Assembly: GCF_004765815.2 (NCBI RefSeq) | Contig: NZ_ML974127.1 | Location: forward strand, 124,001-188,000 | Reading direction: 5' to 3' | Length of the DNA: 64,000 nucleotides | From: Halorussus salinus | Lineage (GTDB): Archaea; Halobacteriota; Halobacteria; Halobacteriales; Haladaptataceae | In this document: positions 25,133 through 35,497 of the stretch, piece by piece | Numbering within the stretch: the stretch's first letter is position 1 | Layout of the letters: each line of letters opens with the position of its first letter | Position numbers and translations under genes: made by a program | Notes under the pieces: generated by a model | The model's database searches: none | What the model saw: the letters and a program-made list of their open reading frames with translations, nothing else | Told to the model about the DNA's origin: nothing

Positions 25133-25828
25133 ATGGCACGAGATACCACGGGTGGGTTGCGACTCACGCTCGACATCTGGCATCCCGACTGCTGGACGCT
25201 GGAGGTCACCGACCGGACCGCGGGCGGACTGTTGGGCCACGGCGTCCACCGCATCGACGGGATGGCCAACGGCCGGTTCACGGCCTACGGTGACTCGACC
25301 GCGGAGGTGGACGAACTGGTCGCAGAGATACGGGCCTCGTCGCTCACCGACTCGGTGTGGGAGACCGCCGACCCGCACGCCGACGCCGACACGCAGGTTC
25401 CGGGGAGCGCGAGTCGCGGCATCGTGGTGCGATACGACATGGCAAAGAGCATCAACGACGCGCTGGTCTCGCGGGGGTTCATCCCGGACGAACCGGTCCG
25501 GATGTACGACGGCCGGGAGTACTGGACCGTCATCGTCAACGAGAGTCGCACCGGCGTCCACGAGCGCATCGACGCGGTGCGCGACGAGATGGACGCCGAC
25601 GTGGCGGTCGAACTCATCACCGCGCCCAGCGCCGGGAGCGGGATGTTTCGGACCGACGCGCTCTCGGCCCGCCAGCGCGAGGTCTTCGAACTCGCCCGCC
25701 AGCGGGGTTACTACACGTGGCCCCGCGAAGTCTCGGCGACGGAACTGGCCGACGACCTCGAAATCTCGAAGGCGACTCTCCTCGAACACCTCCGGAAGGC
25801 CGAAGTGAAACTGCTGGGCGAGGCGTGA
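25133..25828 (+). CDS. HTH-10 (Bat-type) transcriptional regulator
   Basis: A 231-aa regulator. Residues 1-160 form a haloarchaea-specific sensor-like domain (LRLTLDIWHPDCWTLEVTD at the start). Residues about 178-230 are an HTH-10 domain (SARQREVFELARQRGYYTWP, then ATELADDLEISKATLLEHLR). It is transcribed away from the DUF1611 gene and toward an amino acid permease/M20 pair, which it might regulate. An AT-rich CTATTTAAGC at about 25092-25101 lies upstream at promoter distance. Confidence 0.88.
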   Translation: MARDTTGGLRLTLDIWHPDCWTLEVTDRTAGGLLGHGVHRIDGMANGRFTAYGDSTAEVDELVAEIRASSLTDSVWETADPHADADTQVPGSASRGIVVRYDMAKSINDALVSRGFIPDEPVRMYDGREYWTVIVNESRTGVHERIDAVRDEMDADVAVELITAPSAGSGMFRTDALSARQREVFELARQRGYYTWPREVSATELADDLEISKATLLEHLRKAEVKLLGEA

Positions 25829-25965
25829 CGACTCGGTTCCGGTTCTGCCCTATTTACTAGCGAGAACGACCCTTCGGAACGAAATCGACCGATACGACTT
25901 CGCCGAGCCTCCCCCTTCCATTCTAGGCACGGGGGCTTTGCCCACCCATTCGAGTATGATAGGGT

Positions 25966-27444
25966 ATGTCATCACAATCCAGAGACGACAGGAGTCTCTC
26001 GCGGGACATGGGACCGCTGGCGGCGATGAGTACCGTCGTGGCCGGGACCCTCGGCGCGGGACTGTTCGTCACGCTCGGCACCGCGAGCGCGACCACGGGA
26101 CCGAGCGTCATTCTCGTGGTTATCCTCTCGGGCCTGCTGGCGATGAGCATCGCTATCAACTACAGTTGGATGGCCACCATCTTCCCGGCGGCCGCGGGGT
26201 CGTACGCCTACGTCTCTCGAACGTTCGGGAGTCGCCTGCCGGGCTTTCTCGTCACGTGGTCGAAGTGGCTCGGCTACATGGCCGCCGACGCCGTGCTGGC
26301 AATCGGCTTCGGGAGCTACTTGCAGGTGTTCTACCCCTCGGTGGACCCCGCCCTCGCCGGTTTCGGCCTGTTGACCGTCCTGTTTCTCGTGAACCTCGTG
26401 GGAACGAAAGGCTACAGCATCTCGCAGAACGCCATCTTCGGCGTGCTGATGCTGTCGATTCTGGTGCTGGTAATTCCGGGGTCGGCAAACGTCGACATGG
26501 CGAACTACCAACCGTTTTTCACGGGCGGGTTCGACGGGTTCGTCGCGGCCGCCGTCCCGCTGTTCTACGCCTACATCGGCATCGCGGTCGCCGGGCAGAT
26601 GGGCGCGGAGGTCAAGAACCCCTCGCGGAACCTCCCGCTGGCGATGGCGGGCGGCACCTTCGTCCTCATCACGCTGTACGTCTGGACCGCGGCGGTCATC
26701 TACGGCGTCGTCGGCGACTACACGACGCTGGCGAACTCGGCGCGTCCGCTGGCGACCGCGGCGGAAGCGTTCCTCGGCGACACGGGCACCGCGGTCGTCG
26801 CGTTCGGCGGCCTGCTGGCTACGGCCTCGTCGGTCCACGCGGTGATGGCCGCGGGCATCAAGATGCCCTACTCGTGGTCGTGGGACGAGGTCTTCCCCGC
26901 GAAGTTCTCGGAAGTGAGCGACCGGTTCGGCACGCCCCACTGGTCGCTGTTGACCCTCTACGTCGTCGCCGCGAGCCTGACCTTCTGGAGTGCGGGCCTG
27001 AATCAGGCGCTCGCCATCGCCACCTTCAGCTACCTCATCGCGTACGCCTCGGTCGCGGTTGCCGCGGGCTACCTCTACGCGACCAACCCCGAGAAGGCGG
27101 CGACTGCGGGATTCAACCCCGGCAAGTGGCTCTACCTCCCGATAGTCGTCGGCGGACTCGGCTCCGTCGGCCTGCTGACGCAGGCGGCTAACTGGAGCGC
27201 GCTCGTCGCGCTCGACTTCGGGGCGCTCTCGACGCTCGCCATCTACCTGCCGTGGCTGGCGGTCGGCATCGTCGTCTTCGGCGTCTACTGGTACCGCGGC
27301 GAGCAGAAGGGGACCGACGTGGAGGCAATCCTCGACACCCTGCCGGGCGTCGCCTCCGACGAGTACGACCCGAACGTGGGGCACGCGACCGACGAGAGCG
27401 TCGGCGCGAGCGACGACCGCGTCGGAGGTGCGAGCGATGACTGA
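25966..27444 (+). CDS. APC-superfamily amino acid permease
   Basis: A 492-aa integral membrane protein with about 12 helices. The APC signature near helix 1 is STVVAGTLGAGLFVTLGTAS, followed by AAAGSYAYVSRTFG near helix 3. The C-terminal 35 residues are acidic and cytoplasmic. Its last codons overlap the next gene, an M20 peptidase/deacylase, suggesting that a transported amino acid derivative or peptide is hydrolysed by the partner. The substrate cannot be told. Confidence 0.9.
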   Translation: MSSQSRDDRSLSRDMGPLAAMSTVVAGTLGAGLFVTLGTASATTGPSVILVVILSGLLAMSIAINYSWMATIFPAAAGSYAYVSRTFGSRLPGFLVTWSKWLGYMAADAVLAIGFGSYLQVFYPSVDPALAGFGLLTVLFLVNLVGTKGYSISQNAIFGVLMLSILVLVIPGSANVDMANYQPFFTGGFDGFVAAAVPLFYAYIGIAVAGQMGAEVKNPSRNLPLAMAGGTFVLITLYVWTAAVIYGVVGDYTTLANSARPLATAAEAFLGDTGTAVVAFGGLLATASSVHAVMAAGIKMPYSWSWDEVFPAKFSEVSDRFGTPHWSLLTLYVVAASLTFWSAGLNQALAIATFSYLIAYASVAVAAGYLYATNPEKAATAGFNPGKWLYLPIVVGGLGSVGLLTQAANWSALVALDFGALSTLAIYLPWLAVGIVVFGVYWYRGEQKGTDVEAILDTLPGVASDEYDPNVGHATDESVGASDDRVGGASDD

Positions 27445-28660
27445 GGAGGCTCCTTCGACGTTCGAGGTGGACCCCGACGAGACCATCGACCTGCTCCAGC
27501 GGCTGGTCCGGATTCCGAGTCCGTACTTCGAGGAGCACGCCCTCGCGGAGTTCGTCTACGAGTGGCTGGACGACCGGGACCTCGACCCCGAGTACCACCA
27601 CGTCAGCGAACCCGAGATTACCGAGTACGAGGGCGACAACGTACTCGCCCGCTTGGAGGGGACCGACCCCGACGCGCCGACGCTCCTGCTGAACGCCCAC
27701 ATGGACACCGTGAAACTGGTCGAGGACTGGGACGAGGACCCCTGCTCGGGCCGCATCGAGGACGGCAAACTCTACGGGCAGGGAGCCTGCGACATGAAGG
27801 GCGGTCTCGCCGCGGTGATGAAAGCGTTCGAGGCGCTGGCGGAGGCCGAGGAGAACGGCCAGTTGCGCGGCGACGTGCTTCTGACCGCGGTCGTGGACGA
27901 GGAGGGACCGTACGGTCTCGGCACCGACCGACTCATCCGGGACGGCATCACCGACGACTGCGACGCCGCCATCGTGACCGAACCCGGCCCGATTCTCGCG
28001 CAGGCGGACATCGACAACCCCGCGCTCCTGCTCGGGGCGCGCGGGCGCTACCTCTACGACATCACGGTCAAAGGCAAGGCGGCCCACGGCTCGCAACCCC
28101 ATAAGGGCACGAGCGCGCTGGTGGACGCCGGACGACTCGCCGAGCGCCTGACCGAAATCGAGGTCGGGAGCCACGAGAAGTTGGGCGACGGGTCGGTCTG
28201 CCCCTTGCTCCTCGACTCCGGCAGTCAGACGCTCTCGGTGCCCGAACGCGCCCACCTGATGGTGGACCGCCACGTGGTCATCGGCGAAACCGAGGAGGCC
28301 GTGCGCGCCGACGCCGAGGAGGCCGTCACGGACTTGGACCTCGACAGCGAGGTCGAAATCAGCTTCCGGGAGGCTCCCGACCCCGGCATCAAGTACGGCC
28401 CTTACGTCACCGACGAGGAGCATCCACTCGTCGGGGCCTTGCAGGACGCGACGCGGAGCGTCGCGGGCGTGGACCCCGAACTCGGCTACTTCGCCAGCGT
28501 CGGCGACTTCAACTATCTGGGCGACCGCGCGGGTCTCCCGACGGTCATCGTCGGCCCGGACGGCGAGAACATCCACGGCGCGGGCGAGTTCGTCTACACC
28601 GACGAGGTGGTCGAGGTGGCCGAAATCGTGACCGAGGCGGCGGCTGAGTTCTGCGGGTAA
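27437..28660 (+). CDS. M20-family metallopeptidase/deacylase coupled to the permease
   Basis: A 407-aa M20 hydrolase with NAHMDTVKL, GQGACDMKGGLAAVMKA, VVDEEGPYGLG and a dimerisation domain starting near GARGRYLYDITVKGKAAHGS. The start ATG at 27437 lies inside the end of the permease gene (8-base overlap) with a good GGAGGTG ribosome site just before it, so translation is coupled. It probably acts on a substrate imported by the permease, such as an N-acyl amino acid or small peptide. ArgE, DapE and succinyl-diaminopimelate desuccinylase-type activities cannot be distinguished by eye. Confidence 0.9.
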   Translation: MTEEAPSTFEVDPDETIDLLQRLVRIPSPYFEEHALAEFVYEWLDDRDLDPEYHHVSEPEITEYEGDNVLARLEGTDPDAPTLLLNAHMDTVKLVEDWDEDPCSGRIEDGKLYGQGACDMKGGLAAVMKAFEALAEAEENGQLRGDVLLTAVVDEEGPYGLGTDRLIRDGITDDCDAAIVTEPGPILAQADIDNPALLLGARGRYLYDITVKGKAAHGSQPHKGTSALVDAGRLAERLTEIEVGSHEKLGDGSVCPLLLDSGSQTLSVPERAHLMVDRHVVIGETEEAVRADAEEAVTDLDLDSEVEISFREAPDPGIKYGPYVTDEEHPLVGALQDATRSVAGVDPELGYFASVGDFNYLGDRAGLPTVIVGPDGENIHGAGEFVYTDEVVEVAEIVTEAAAEFCG

Positions 28661-28687
28661 ACGGACGAAGAAAGAGAACTCTGCTTT

Positions 28688-29891
<1,204 letters not shown>

Positions 29892-30068
29892 CTATCCTAA
29901 TTCGCTACCCGATAGGAAGTTGGTGAGGATGGTCGGGAGTATCACACCGACGACCAATCCGACGCCGATAGCTATCGACGTGCTACCCGTCAGCTGCTGA
30001 ACAGCGTAGAAAGAACCGATTGCGAGTACTATCGCCGCCAAGATGATGACGTTGTTACGTGAGTTCAT
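29892..30068 (-). CDS. 58-aa two-helix membrane protein next to the halocin gene
   Basis: A small protein on the same strand as, and downstream of, the halocin C8-like gene. It starts MNSRNNVIILAAIVLAIGSF, has a second hydrophobic segment (around IAIGVGLVVGVILPTIL) and ends SGSELG. It has its own TATA element (TATAAAATAC on the minus strand, 30091-30100), 23-32 bases before the ATG, consistent with a leaderless mRNA. By position it could be an immunity or secretion helper. No homologue is known to me. Confidence 0.65.
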   Translation of the reverse strand: MNSRNNVIILAAIVLAIGSFYAVQQLTGSTSIAIGVGLVVGVILPTILTNFLSGSELG

Positions 30069-30090
30069 ATTTCAGTATCTTACCTGTGCG

Positions 30091-30100
30091 TATTTTATAC
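30091..30100 (-). promoter_or_regulatory. TATA element of the 58-aa membrane protein gene
   Basis: TATTTTATAC on the plus strand reads GTATAAAATA on the coding strand, centred about 27 bases before the start at 30068. This is the spacing for leaderless haloarchaeal transcription. Confidence 0.6.
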
Positions 30101-30309
30101 AGTATAGTGCATATACTTTTTGCCAGTGTCTTTTTATGTCGTTCTTCGAAGAGGACGGATCGACGCGGTTTAACCGCGCTCGAACGTGGTCGATCTGAGC
30201 AGACTACCGGTAATACGAAGAATGTGATAGGACAGCGAGCAACCATCAGCAAAAAAGAAACGAATTGGAAAGTATGCGGTGCAGATCGTCGCCGGAACTA
30301 TCGGCCAAC

Positions 30310-31173
30310 TCAGCAGAGACCGACTTCTTCGCACGCCGCCTCGCCGACGCCCGTCTCCGAGCAGCCGTAGTAGGCCGCCAGCGAGCAGGTGACACTGACG
30401 AGCGTCGTACAGGCGACACCGCCGATGGCGGTGATGCCGAGGATACCACAGGCGAGACCGCCAGCGAGTCCACAGCCGTTCTGACAGATGAGGACCGCGG
30501 CCCACTTACACTCGCCACAGACGCCTTGCGTGGTGATCTGGTCTCCAGACTCGCCCTCGATGCGGTCTTTGGCGTTGTCGATGGCCGTCCGAATCTCGTC
30601 CTCGACCTCGACGACCTTCTTCGTCGCGCCGAAGCTCGTCGACTCGATGGCGACGTTGTCGGTGGTCGCGGTGCTGAGGTCGGCGTCGCTCAGAACGTCG
30701 TAGACGACTTTCTTCTGGAGAATGCCGTCGTCTGCGTAGAACTTCTCGGTGACGTTAGCGACCGAGACGCCCTCGCTGAGGTCGCGGCCGATGTTCACGA
30801 AGAGTTCGCCCTCGGAGTCCGAGTCGACGGCAACCGAGACGACTTCGCGGGTCTTACCGTTCGCCTCGAGACGCGCGGCCTCGGAAGTTTCGGTAAGTTC
30901 GCCACCTTTCTCGGCGACGATGTCGAGGAGCTGGTCGTACTCCGACGTTTGGCTGAGACGCTTGAGGAGGCCCTTCTTTCGGCCGCCTTCGATCTCCGTG
31001 AAGTCCCACGGAATGTCGGACTCGCTGAGGCCGCCCTGCGTTTTCGCGGCGGCGTTACCGAGACCGAACGCCGTCGCTGCGGCACCAGCACCGAGCGTCT
31101 TCAGTACGTTACGTCGATCGAATCCACTGTCCGCTTCGCTGTCGTTGCTTCGGGGAATGTCTTTGTCGGACAT
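30310..31173 (-). CDS. Halocin C8-like bacteriocin precursor (Tat-exported, immunity domain plus Cys-rich peptide)
   Basis: A 287-aa precursor with a twin-arginine signal (DRRNVLKTLGAGAAATAFGL, residues about 19-45) and a central domain of about 165 residues. In halocin C8 the corresponding region acts as the immunity protein. The C-terminal segment of about 73 residues, starting around GVCGECKWAA, has ten cysteines in a pattern like mature halocin C8 (CGEC, CQNGC, GGLACGILGIT, a late YYGC and a final EEVGLC). The precursor length is close to the known one (283 aa, as I remember). The mature peptide is hydrophobic and probably disulfide-bonded. The gene is AT-richer than its neighbours. Confidence 0.88.
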   Translation of the reverse strand: MSDKDIPRSNDSEADSGFDRRNVLKTLGAGAAATAFGLGNAAAKTQGGLSESDIPWDFTEIEGGRKKGLLKRLSQTSEYDQLLDIVAEKGGELTETSEAARLEANGKTREVVSVAVDSDSEGELFVNIGRDLSEGVSVANVTEKFYADDGILQKKVVYDVLSDADLSTATTDNVAIESTSFGATKKVVEVEDEIRTAIDNAKDRIEGESGDQITTQGVCGECKWAAVLICQNGCGLAGGLACGILGITAIGGVACTTLVSVTCSLAAYYGCSETGVGEAACEEVGLC

Positions 31174-31200
31174 TGCAATAATTCATTAGTGCCATGGTTG

Positions 31201-31210
31201 AATAAAATAT
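31201..31210 (-). promoter_or_regulatory. TATA element of the halocin-like gene
   Basis: AATAAAATAT on the plus strand (ATATTTTATT on the coding strand) lies 28-37 bases before the ATG at 31173, matching a leaderless promoter. Confidence 0.55.
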
Positions 31211-31277
31211 TCGGACGCGGAGAAATAAAAGTAATTAAGTAAGGAAATGTATCTTAGGCAGAGTATAGTGAGTCATT

Positions 31278-31409
31278 ATGATTATAAACCAAAATAAACC
31301 TGTTCTCGATGTATTAAGTCCTGTTGAAATATTAGAAGTTCTACTAATTGGGCCAAACTACGACAAACGTCATCCTCGGGTGCGGACCTGCTCTCGTCGC
31401 GGTACGTGA
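31278..31409 (+). pseudogene. Possible truncated 5' gene fragment beside the halocin locus
   Basis: An AT-rich ORF begins MIINQNKPVLDVLSPVEILE and continues plausibly as protein for about 30 residues. It then runs into GC-rich sequence (from about 31370) with Arg-rich, non-coding-like codons before stopping at 43 aa. The composition break suggests the start of a gene cut off where the AT-rich island joins the core genome. It could instead be chance. Confidence 0.3.
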
Positions 31410-31416
31410 ACTCGAC

Positions 31417-32688
31417 TCATTTGTCGCGCCACGCCGCCGAGACCCGCAGTTCGTCAGCTACGGCTCCGATGCTGTTCTCGGCCAGCACGCCCCGCTCCGT
31501 GACGACCCGCGAAATCGCGGCCGCGGGCGTCACGTCGAAGGTCGGATTCAGCGCCGTGAGTTCGGCGTCGCCGTCGTACACTGCCGCGGGGTCGCCGTTC
31601 TCCAGATGCACCGCGTCGTCGGTCCGCACCTTGTCGCTCGCGGCGACGGCGTAGACCGGGATGCCCTCGCGACTCGCGGCGAGTGCCGCGCCCCGCGTCC
31701 CGGTCTTGTTCACGACGCGCCCGTCGGGCAGAATCGCGTCCGCGCCGACGACCATGCGGTCTACCTCCTCGGTCGCCAGCACGTGGGCGACTGCGGCGTC
31801 GGTGTGGAGCGTCACGCGGGGACCGGAGCCGTCGGATTCCCCGCCGCTCGCGGCCAACTCTGCGGCGACGCCGACGCCCTCCCGTGCCGGGCGCGACTCG
31901 GCGACGAAGACCCGCCGGGCCGCGGGCAGGGCGTCCAGCAGGGTTCCCGACCGCGAGAGGGTCAGGACCGACTCGCCCCGAATCTCGTCGGCGGCGTTCG
32001 CGGCGGCCTCCTCGTCCGCGCGGTAGGCTCGCTCGATGCCCTCGCGGGCGGCGCGCTCGACGGCCGTCGGGCTTCGCTCCTCTGCGGCCGCGGCCATCGC
32101 GCGGTTCACGCGATTGGCGACCGCGGCCATGCTCGGGCGGGCGTCGAGGAGCTTTTCGGCGACGGCGACGAGTTGCGCCCACCCGACTCCGTCGCGCTCC
32201 GCGAACGACCCCGCCCGGTCGCGCAGAACCTCCAGCGCCCGGACCGAGAGGTACGCCGACCCGTGGTCCGAATCCTCGGCGACCTGCCGGATGGTCGGGC
32301 CGACCCGCGAGTACGACGCCCAGAGGTTCGGGACGGTCTCGCGCCGCAGTATCTCGGTCGGGTGGACCCACTCGAACTCGCTAGTCTCCCAGTCGGTCTC
32401 GGCGTCGCGGCGCTCGCAGTCGAAGAGATAGGGGTGGACGGTCCACGCGATACCGAGGTCCTCGTCCTCGAAGGTGAACGTCACGCCTTCCCGAGCGAGC
32501 GTGCAGGCGTCCAGAAGCCCCGTCTCCTCTGCTATCTCGTCGCGGGCCGCCCGGTCGGGGTCGCCCTCGGCGTGACCCGCGACGCCGCCCCATCTGCCGG
32601 GATAGGACCCGACCTCCTCGGAGCGACGCAGGAGGAGTACTTCGCCGCGGTTCCGCAGGAAACAGGTCACGACGTGGGTCTCGTCCAT
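31417..32688 (-). CDS. Nudix domain fused to an eIF2B/ribose-1,5-bisphosphate isomerase-like domain
   Basis: A 423-aa two-domain protein. Residues 1-130 form a Nudix-type domain with a slightly irregular Nudix box (GHAEGDPDRAARDEIAEETG). Residues about 150-423 belong to the eIF2B alpha/R15P isomerase/MtnA superfamily (VFVAESRPAREG, VGADAILPDGRVVNKTGT, VYAVAASDKV). The fusion is found in haloarchaea and could couple nucleotide cleavage with sugar-phosphate or nucleotide metabolism; a true translation factor role is unlikely. The start at 32688 (MDETHVVTCFLRN) is preferred over nine extra upstream residues. Confidence 0.87.
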   Translation of the reverse strand: MDETHVVTCFLRNRGEVLLLRRSEEVGSYPGRWGGVAGHAEGDPDRAARDEIAEETGLLDACTLAREGVTFTFEDEDLGIAWTVHPYLFDCERRDAETDWETSEFEWVHPTEILRRETVPNLWASYSRVGPTIRQVAEDSDHGSAYLSVRALEVLRDRAGSFAERDGVGWAQLVAVAEKLLDARPSMAAVANRVNRAMAAAAEERSPTAVERAAREGIERAYRADEEAAANAADEIRGESVLTLSRSGTLLDALPAARRVFVAESRPAREGVGVAAELAASGGESDGSGPRVTLHTDAAVAHVLATEEVDRMVVGADAILPDGRVVNKTGTRGAALAASREGIPVYAVAASDKVRTDDAVHLENGDPAAVYDGDAELTALNPTFDVTPAAAISRVVTERGVLAENSIGAVADELRVSAAWRDK

Positions 32689-32770
32689 GCCCGACACGTC
32701 GGTCCCGAGTAGCAAAAAAGGTCGGCGGGGTCGTGTTCGACTACTCCTCGTCGCGCCGTGTCGTCTCGCG

Positions 32771-34363
32771 CTACGTCGCCGTCGTCTCGTTCGCGTCGCT
32801 CGATTCGGTCGTCGCGTTCGTCACCGTCACCGGACCGACTTCGGGCCGGACTTCCGATAGCTCCGCGACGGTCGGCGCGTTTACGATGGTCACGTTCCGG
32901 CCGTCGATGTCCACGTAGAACGCGTCGGCGAACTTGCCGTCCGGGATGCGCCACGCGTTCGGGCCGATCTGCTGGCCACCCCAGTACTGCAGCAGTCGCT
33001 CGTAGCCACCCACGAACTGCTGGGCGTTCTGCGGTGAGTCCCACGCCAGCTTCCAGACGTAGCTCAGCGAGCCGTTCTCGTTCTCGTAGACGTGGAGTCG
33101 GTCGCCGTCCCACCCTGTCGAGTAGTTCGACTCGTAGTTCAGCGGGTCGAACTCGCTGACGTTGCCCGACTGGTTGTAGTCGAACCACTCGGCGGCCGAG
33201 ACGAGTTGCGTCTGGCCTTGGCTGTGGTAGTAGGGGTAGACGAACGACATCATCACCGCGGCCTCGCCGAGTCGGGCGTAGCCCGGCCGGTCGGGCGCTC
33301 GCACGCGCGACCAGCTATCGGTCGCGGTGTCGTTCAGCGTCACGTTGGTCGGCGGGTCGCTCTCGTACCGGAGCGGGTGGATGACCTGCTCGGTACTCGC
33401 GGGCAGGTTCCCGTAGAGGTCGTTGACGGCCTCCCATCCGCCGACGTTCCGGACCATGCGGACGAACGCCGGACCGTCGCTGTAGGGCTGGAACTTCATC
33501 AGGTAGACCCCGATGTTGGCGAGCTGACCCGCGCTCCCGCTCCGCGTCGCGTCGAGACAGTCCCAGTTCGCGCCGCACTGTCGCTGGTAGAGCGTCTCGG
33601 TGTAGCTCGCGTCCCCCTCGACGACGCCGTTCCGGGCGTTCACTTGGTCGCGCAGTTGCCCGTCGAAGGGACTCCCCGCGAGGTCGAACTGCTGGTCCTG
33701 CCACGCGTGCATCAGTTCGTGAGCCAGCGTGAGTTCGTCGATTCGTAGCTCCTCGGCGCTCTCGGCGATGACGACGATGCGGTCGTTTCGCGGGCTGTAG
33801 AACCCGAGGACGCCGCTCCCCCGGTTCTCGTTCTGGACCGCGATGGAGTCCTCGTCCTCGCCGACGAGGAGCAACGCCTCGAACTTCGCGTTGTCGAACG
33901 TGCGGAGTTCCGCCGACGCGTTCTGGCTGGCCTGTCGCTGGCGGAACTCCTCGCGGCTGAGGACCGACACGGGCACGCGTTGGTCGAACTCGACGCACCG
34001 CACCGCCTCGACGCGGGCCATCGTCCGCGAGACTATCTTGCGGCGCTCGGCCCTTTGCACCCCGTCGTCTTGGTTCACGTCGATGGACTCGTCGTACCAG
34101 ACGCCGTTCTCCCACCCTTTCACGTCGGAGTCGGGGTCCGCCCCGTTCTCGGGTGGAGTCGCCGCGCAGTTCGTCCCGGTCTGTCCGACGCCGGTCCCGT
34201 CCTGTGTCGTCGCGCTCCCGTCCTGTACGCTCGCGCTCGGCGTCCGTTCCGTCGGGGCCGCCGCGTCGGCGGTCGTCCCCCCGAGTGTCGCCCCGGCGAC
34301 GCCGGACCCGAGCATCGCGATTACCAGTAGTACGGCTGTAAGCTTACTGCCCTGTGATAGCAT
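32771..34363 (-). CDS. Hvo_1808-type secreted/surface protein with HExxH-like metallopeptidase motif
   Basis: A 530-aa exported protein with a Sec-type signal (LTAVLLVIAMLGSGVAGATL, residues about 8-27) and a Thr/Gln/Gly-rich low-complexity spacer to about residue 75. The large extracellular domain contains HELMHAWQDQ near residue 220, a zinc-peptidase-like HExxH motif. An EGDASYTE segment some 35 residues later could supply a third ligand. I recall a haloarchaeal Hvo_1808 surface protein family with this layout. Proteolytic activity is inferred from the motif only. Confidence 0.82.
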   Translation of the reverse strand: MLSQGSKLTAVLLVIAMLGSGVAGATLGGTTADAAAPTERTPSASVQDGSATTQDGTGVGQTGTNCAATPPENGADPDSDVKGWENGVWYDESIDVNQDDGVQRAERRKIVSRTMARVEAVRCVEFDQRVPVSVLSREEFRQRQASQNASAELRTFDNAKFEALLLVGEDEDSIAVQNENRGSGVLGFYSPRNDRIVVIAESAEELRIDELTLAHELMHAWQDQQFDLAGSPFDGQLRDQVNARNGVVEGDASYTETLYQRQCGANWDCLDATRSGSAGQLANIGVYLMKFQPYSDGPAFVRMVRNVGGWEAVNDLYGNLPASTEQVIHPLRYESDPPTNVTLNDTATDSWSRVRAPDRPGYARLGEAAVMMSFVYPYYHSQGQTQLVSAAEWFDYNQSGNVSEFDPLNYESNYSTGWDGDRLHVYENENGSLSYVWKLAWDSPQNAQQFVGGYERLLQYWGGQQIGPNAWRIPDGKFADAFYVDIDGRNVTIVNAPTVAELSEVRPEVGPVTVTNATTESSDANETTAT

Positions 34364-34507
34364 TACCCACTTCTCCCCCGTGGGTAATCACGGACGCGCC
34401 GGGCAAAAGGTCGTCGCCTACGCCCGCGGGTGGGCCTCCTCGCCGTTTCCACGCTTTTCGCGGAAATCGCCTCCACGCTTTTGACTGATGCGGCCGAAGG
34501 CGCTGGC

Positions 34508-35041
34508 ATGGAAGTCGCTATCCTCAGTGACACGCACGTCCCGTCGCGCGCGGACCGACTCCCCGACTGGGTGGCCGACCGGGTCCGCGAGGCCGACCAC
34601 ACCATCCACGCGGGCGACTTCGACAGTCCCGCGGCCTACGAGACCGTCGCGGACCTCGCGGCCGAGGAGTTCACGGCCGTCGCGGGGAACATGGACCCGC
34701 CGTCGCTCGACCTGCCGACCGTCGCCACCGTCGAGGTGTCGGGCACGACGTTCGTCGTGACCCACGGAACGGCGGCCACGGAAGCGGAGTACGAGGAGAC
34801 CATCGCGGAGGCCATCAGCGACGAGTTGACTGGGCCGGGCATCGCGGTCGCGGGCCACACCCACGCGGTCGTGGACGACGACATCGAGGGCATCCGGTTC
34901 TTGAATCCGGGGAGCGCGACCGGTGCCGACCCCGCGAACGTGGCGACGATGATGGCGGTCGAGATTCTGGAGGGCGACGTGACCGTCGAGGTGTACGTCG
35001 AAGACGAGCGCGTCGAGGAGTTCGATGAGTATCCGGAGTAG
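34508..35041 (+). CDS. YfcE/MJ0936-type metallophosphoesterase
   Basis: A 177-aa calcineurin-like phosphoesterase. Metal-binding motifs appear in order: LSDTHVPS (D-x-H), HAGDFDS (GD), AGNMD (GN), VVTHGT (H) and AGHTHAV (GHxH). Relatives hydrolyse phosphodiesters in vitro; the natural substrate is unknown. The ATG at 34508 puts the first beta strand (MEVAILSDTH) exactly at the N-terminus, as in the family. Confidence 0.93.
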   Translation: MEVAILSDTHVPSRADRLPDWVADRVREADHTIHAGDFDSPAAYETVADLAAEEFTAVAGNMDPPSLDLPTVATVEVSGTTFVVTHGTAATEAEYEETIAEAISDELTGPGIAVAGHTHAVVDDDIEGIRFLNPGSATGADPANVATMMAVEILEGDVTVEVYVEDERVEEFDEYPE

Positions 35042-35122
35042 GGGGACGTTGGGATTTTTGCATCGGTTTTCGAAACGGCTGTGGGGTCGATAGAACGTGA
35101 TGACTGGCGTTCGACGAAACCG

Positions 35123-35369
35123 CGACCGCACAGCACCGCGACCGCGAACTGCACAGCATCCGCGAACCGCCCTGATGCCGACGCCTATCATACCGCACCG
35201 CTCCTCGTCCTCCCCAACCGCCTGCGTTACTCACTCCGCTTCGCTCCGTTGTGTTACTCGGCCACCGGAAGACAACCCGCGTCTTCCGAGCCTGCACTCA
35301 CGTCCGTTCGCGCAGACCTCGCGCGGAAAGGCGCGACCACGCAGGGTCGCGCCCGCACGCGCCGGGTCG
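35123..35369 (+). repeat. Dispersed structured intergenic element, family 2, copy C
   Basis: The longest of three copies. Shared blocks are ACCGCACAGC-type repeats at the start, CTCCCCAACC at 35210-35219 with CGCCTGCGTT after it, a GC hairpin (GGCGCGACC 35330-35338 with GGTCGCGCC 35345-35353) and GCGCCGGGTCG ending at 35369. Extra short inverted repeats lie between the blocks. The rest of the 456-bp gap up to cofE shows no gene. Confidence 0.65.
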
Positions 35370-35497
35370 TTGCTCTCCTCCAGCGCACGCCGAGTAGGGT
35401 GTCGAATCGCGGGTTTCGTCCCACTCCCTGCTTTCGCCGCTCGTATCGCTTGCCCCTATTGGACGGGTTTTTACTGCCGACGCGCCAATTCGACTGC

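Noticed and set aside
30055-30252. A 65-codon minus-strand ORF between the halocin gene and the 58-aa membrane protein gene
   Set aside because: It overlaps the promoter and start of the 58-aa gene and has mixed basic composition without a promoter of its own.
35081-35497. N-terminal extension of cofE into the family 2 copy C region
   Set aside because: The CofE fold starts exactly at MNVFAVPGLP; upstream residues come from the intergenic repeat.
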